From positions 1 through 19,287 of the forward strand of contig SLNI01000083.1 of NCBI GenBank assembly GCA_007133115.1: a stretch of 19,287 nt of DNA, given 5' to 3'. Within the stretch, counting starts at the first letter, position 1. Every line of letters starts with the position of its first letter. The notes under the pieces were generated by a model. The model saw nothing but the letters and a program-made list of their open reading frames with translations. It searched no databases and was not told the origin of the DNA. The translations under genes and the position numbers were made by a program. The DNA comes from Thioalkalivibrio sp. (GTDB lineage Bacteria; Pseudomonadota; Gammaproteobacteria; Ectothiorhodospirales; Ectothiorhodospiraceae). Of the stretch, positions 17,460 to 19,287 are shown piece after piece.

Positions 17460-18203
17460 ATGACGGGCGGGCAAGGCCGGGTGCTGGTGCTGATCCATGG
17501 CTGGGGTTTCAGCCGCGCGGTCTGGAGCACGGTGGCGGACGAACTGCGGGATCTGCCGCTGTGGATTCCGGATCTGCCGGGTCACGGTGAGTCCCTCGGA
17601 GGATCTTTGCTGGAAGACGCGCACACCATGGCACGGATCCTCACCGAGCAACTGCCGGCCGGAACCCGCGAGCCGATCTGGGTCGGTTGGTCGATGGGAG
17701 GGCTCGTGGCGCTGGCGGCCGCCGCCCGGTGGCAGGGGCGCCAGAGGCTGGCGCTGATCTGCGCCACGCCGCGGTTCACAGCGGCGCCCGACTGGCCCTG
17801 CGCATTGCAGCCGCAGGCGCTGGAAATGTTCGGGGAGGAGCTGGTCCGCGATCGACCCGCGCTGGAGCGCCACTTCGCCGCGCTTTGCGCTCGTGGCGAT
17901 CCGACTCCGATGGCACTGCGCCGACAGCTGCTGAACGCCATGGCCGAATGCCCGGCCCGATTGGAAGCCCTAAGCGCGGGCCTGAGGGTGTTGGCTGAGA
18001 CCGATCTGCGTACGGAGTGGGTCGGGCTGGATGCGCCGGTAGCGGCGTGGCTGGCCGCGGACGATGCCCTCGTCCCCTCGGTGGCCACCGAGCTGGCGGC
18101 GCTCCGGCCGGATGTGCGGCTCAGACTGGCCCCCGGCGGGCATGCTTCATGGCTCCGGGAACCCTCGGCAGTGGCCGGATTTCTGCGCGAGGTGACGGCG
18201 TGA
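17460..18203 (+). CDS. bioH: Pimeloyl-[acyl-carrier protein] methyl ester esterase BioH
   Basis: BioH removes the methyl group from pimeloyl-ACP methyl ester, ending the BioC-BioH pimelate route to biotin. The 247-residue alpha/beta hydrolase shows the oxyanion-region HGWG (13-16), the lid and core strand PDLPGHGES (37-45), the nucleophile elbow GWSMGG with Ser78, an acid at Asp201 or Asp202 in LAADDALVP, and His228 in GGHASW. It is close to the usual length of about 255. ATG 17460 leaves only about ten residues before the HGWG strand; a GTG at 17406 would add 18 residues but overlaps the plsY promoter and lacks a ribosome-binding site. The stop overlaps the bioC GTG start (GTGA), and bioC directly after it supports the BioH call over other hydrolases. 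Confidence 0.9.
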   Translation: MTGGQGRVLVLIHGWGFSRAVWSTVADELRDLPLWIPDLPGHGESLGGSLLEDAHTMARILTEQLPAGTREPIWVGWSMGGLVALAAAARWQGRQRLALICATPRFTAAPDWPCALQPQALEMFGEELVRDRPALERHFAALCARGDPTPMALRRQLLNAMAECPARLEALSAGLRVLAETDLRTEWVGLDAPVAAWLAADDALVPSVATELAALRPDVRLRLAPGGHASWLREPSAVAGFLREVTA

Positions 18204-19066
18204 AGGACGGGTATGGCATCGACAAGCGCCGTGTGCGGCAGGCCTTCGACCGGGCCGCGCCCGACTATGACACGCATGCCGTCCTGCAGCAGGAGGTGCA
18301 GCGCCGTCTGTTGGAGCGCCTGGATTGGATCCGCCTGGATCCGCTTCGCGTCATCGATCTCGGTTGCGGCCCGGGTGGGGCGTTGCGGCCGCTGGCCAGT
18401 CGCTATCGCAAGGCCCGAGTGGTGGGACTCGATCTCGCTTTGGGCATGGCCGCGCGTGCGCGAACACGGAGCTTCCGGCTGCGTCGTCCCTGGGCGGTCT
18501 GCGCCGACATGGAGCAGCTCCCGTTCGCGGACCGGAGTTTCGATCTGGCGATGTCGGCCGCTGCGCTGCAATGGGCGAACGATCTCGACCAGGTATTCGC
18601 CGAAGTTCGCCGGGTGCTCGCGCCGGGCGGGCTCTGGCTGTTCGCGACCTTCGGCCCGGATACGCTGAAGGAACTGCGCGCGGCTTTTGCCGCAGTGGAG
18701 GGCGCGGCCACGCCGCATGTGAATGCGTTCATCGACATGCACGACATCGGCGATGCGCTCGTGCGGGCCGGTTTCGCCGATCCGGTGATGGACCAGGAAC
18801 CGATCACCGTGACCTATGCGGATCTCGGCGGTCTGCTCCGGGACCTGCGCGGCGTGGGCGTTCGCAATGCGCTTTCCGGGCGGGCCCGTGGCCTGTTCGG
18901 GCCGCGTCGGCTGCGGGCCGTGGCCGAGGCCTACGCATCCCAACACGGACAGCAGGGACGTTTACCGGCTTCCTGGGAAGTAGTTTATGGTCACGCATGG
19001 GTGCCCGAAGCACCGCCACCCACGCGCACACCCGGGCATTTCATTCCGATCCGGCAGGAACGCTGA
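18200..19066 (+). CDS. bioC: Malonyl-[acyl-carrier protein] O-methyltransferase BioC
   Basis: BioC methylates the free carboxyl of malonyl-ACP with SAM, so fatty acid synthesis can extend it to pimeloyl-ACP methyl ester. The 288-residue class I methyltransferase has the family start IDKRRVRQAFDRAAPDYDTHAVLQ (residues about 7-30), motif I VIDLGCGPGGAL (about 52-63), the acidic end of strand 2 in VVGLDLALGM, ADMEQLPFADRSFDL, and LRRVLAPGG-like VRRVLAPGGLWLFATFGPDTL. Near the C-terminus is the typical PASWEVVYGHAW. The GTG start at 18200 overlaps the bioH TGA by four bases and has GAGG 7 bases upstream inside bioH, so translation is probably coupled. No bioB, bioF or bioD gene is seen here. Confidence 0.95.
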   Translation: MKDGYGIDKRRVRQAFDRAAPDYDTHAVLQQEVQRRLLERLDWIRLDPLRVIDLGCGPGGALRPLASRYRKARVVGLDLALGMAARARTRSFRLRRPWAVCADMEQLPFADRSFDLAMSAAALQWANDLDQVFAEVRRVLAPGGLWLFATFGPDTLKELRAAFAAVEGAATPHVNAFIDMHDIGDALVRAGFADPVMDQEPITVTYADLGGLLRDLRGVGVRNALSGRARGLFGPRRLRAVAEAYASQHGQQGRLPASWEVVYGHAWVPEAPPPTRTPGHFIPIRQER

Positions 19067-19202
19067 TCGGCTTGCGGCATGGCAGGCGGCCGCCGCACAC
19101 ACTGCGCAGGATTTGCTTTTTTCCGGTGGATTCTTGGGGTACAGTTCACGTCCCGGCGAGCCGGGTAGACCGTGTTCCCCGCAGGCAAGGTGGATAATCG
19201 AC

Positions 19203-19287
19203 ATGTCGGAAAACGCAGCAACCGCCGGGTCCGTGCCGGCTTCGACGGCTGTTCCCTCGGAACAGTACAACTACGAAATCGTCAAGA
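19203..19287 (+). CDS. ccoN: Start of probable cbb3-type cytochrome c oxidase subunit I (cut by window edge)
   Basis: Only 28 codons are present. After a variable Ala/Ser/Pro-rich start (MSENAATAGSVPASTAVPSE) comes QYNYEIVK, which resembles the YNYEIVRKF stretch just before the first transmembrane helix of CcoN subunits. CcoN is the heme-copper catalytic subunit of the high-affinity cbb3 oxidase. The ATG at 19203 has AAGGTGG about 10 bases upstream. The 136 bases between bioC and this start hold no gene; I saw no clear FNR box (TTGAT-N4-ATCAA). With so little sequence the identity is tentative, but the diheme cytochrome c in the window would be a fitting electron donor. Confidence 0.5.
   Translation, partial: MSENAATAGSVPASTAVPSEQYNYEIVK

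Noticed and set aside
17582..18946. A 454-codon minus-strand frame opposite bioH and bioC
   Set aside because: Both plus-strand genes are clearly conserved and overlap as a coupled pair; the antisense product looks like shadow sequence.
14705..19147. Shared GGGTACAGTTC before uppP (about 14707) and before the ccoN-like gene (about 19137), suggesting a common promoter
   Set aside because: No -35 element at proper spacing is present at either place, and an 11-base match is expected many times by chance in a window of this size.

Overview
The window is ordinary, GC-rich (about 65% by eye), densely coded bacterial chromosome. Gene order and protein types point to a gammaproteobacterium. The gmk-rpoZ-spoT-ridA-recG order, the ubiK-yifB pair, an uppP/tsaD/plsY cluster, bioH-bioC and a probable ccoN start together suggest a respiratory, possibly Chromatiales/Ectothiorhodospiraceae-like organism. 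That placement is inference from gene content, not from a search.

Layout. Positions 1-5923 (minus strand) hold gmk, rpoZ, spoT, ridA and recG (recG loses only its last few codons at the left edge): nucleotide metabolism, RNA polymerase omega, (p)ppGpp control, enamine deaminase and DNA repair. Divergent from gmk, 6137-9325 (plus) holds a small anti-sigma-like protein and a large membrane GAF-PAS-GGDEF-EAL protein for c-di-GMP turnover. A tRNA-Arg(CCG) on the minus strand (9550-9626) has a readable promoter. A membrane-anchored diheme cytochrome c (9828-10643, plus) converges on a minus-strand block of yifB/comM, ubiK and a PTR1-type pteridine reductase. Divergent from that block, the plus strand carries a MidA-family methyltransferase, uppP and tsaD. 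plsY (minus) converges on tsaD and diverges from the translationally coupled bioH-bioC pair. The last 85 bases start a gene that looks like ccoN.

No CRISPR array, prophage, transposase, toxin-antitoxin or defence locus is visible, and I do not see a new multi-gene system. The most interesting non-coding signal is a 156-157 bp imperfectly palindromic repeat present twice (4804-4960 and 9326-9481), with terminal inverted repeats and CTAG-type flanks. One copy splits rpoZ from spoT and ends 12 bases before the spoT ATG. A third site, at the tsaD stop codon, carries only a matching end sequence. CTAG is very rare in the window (six seen), and three of these copies provide the TAG stop codon of a gene. 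A second signal is a long nested hairpin (14592-14697) between the methyltransferase gene and uppP.
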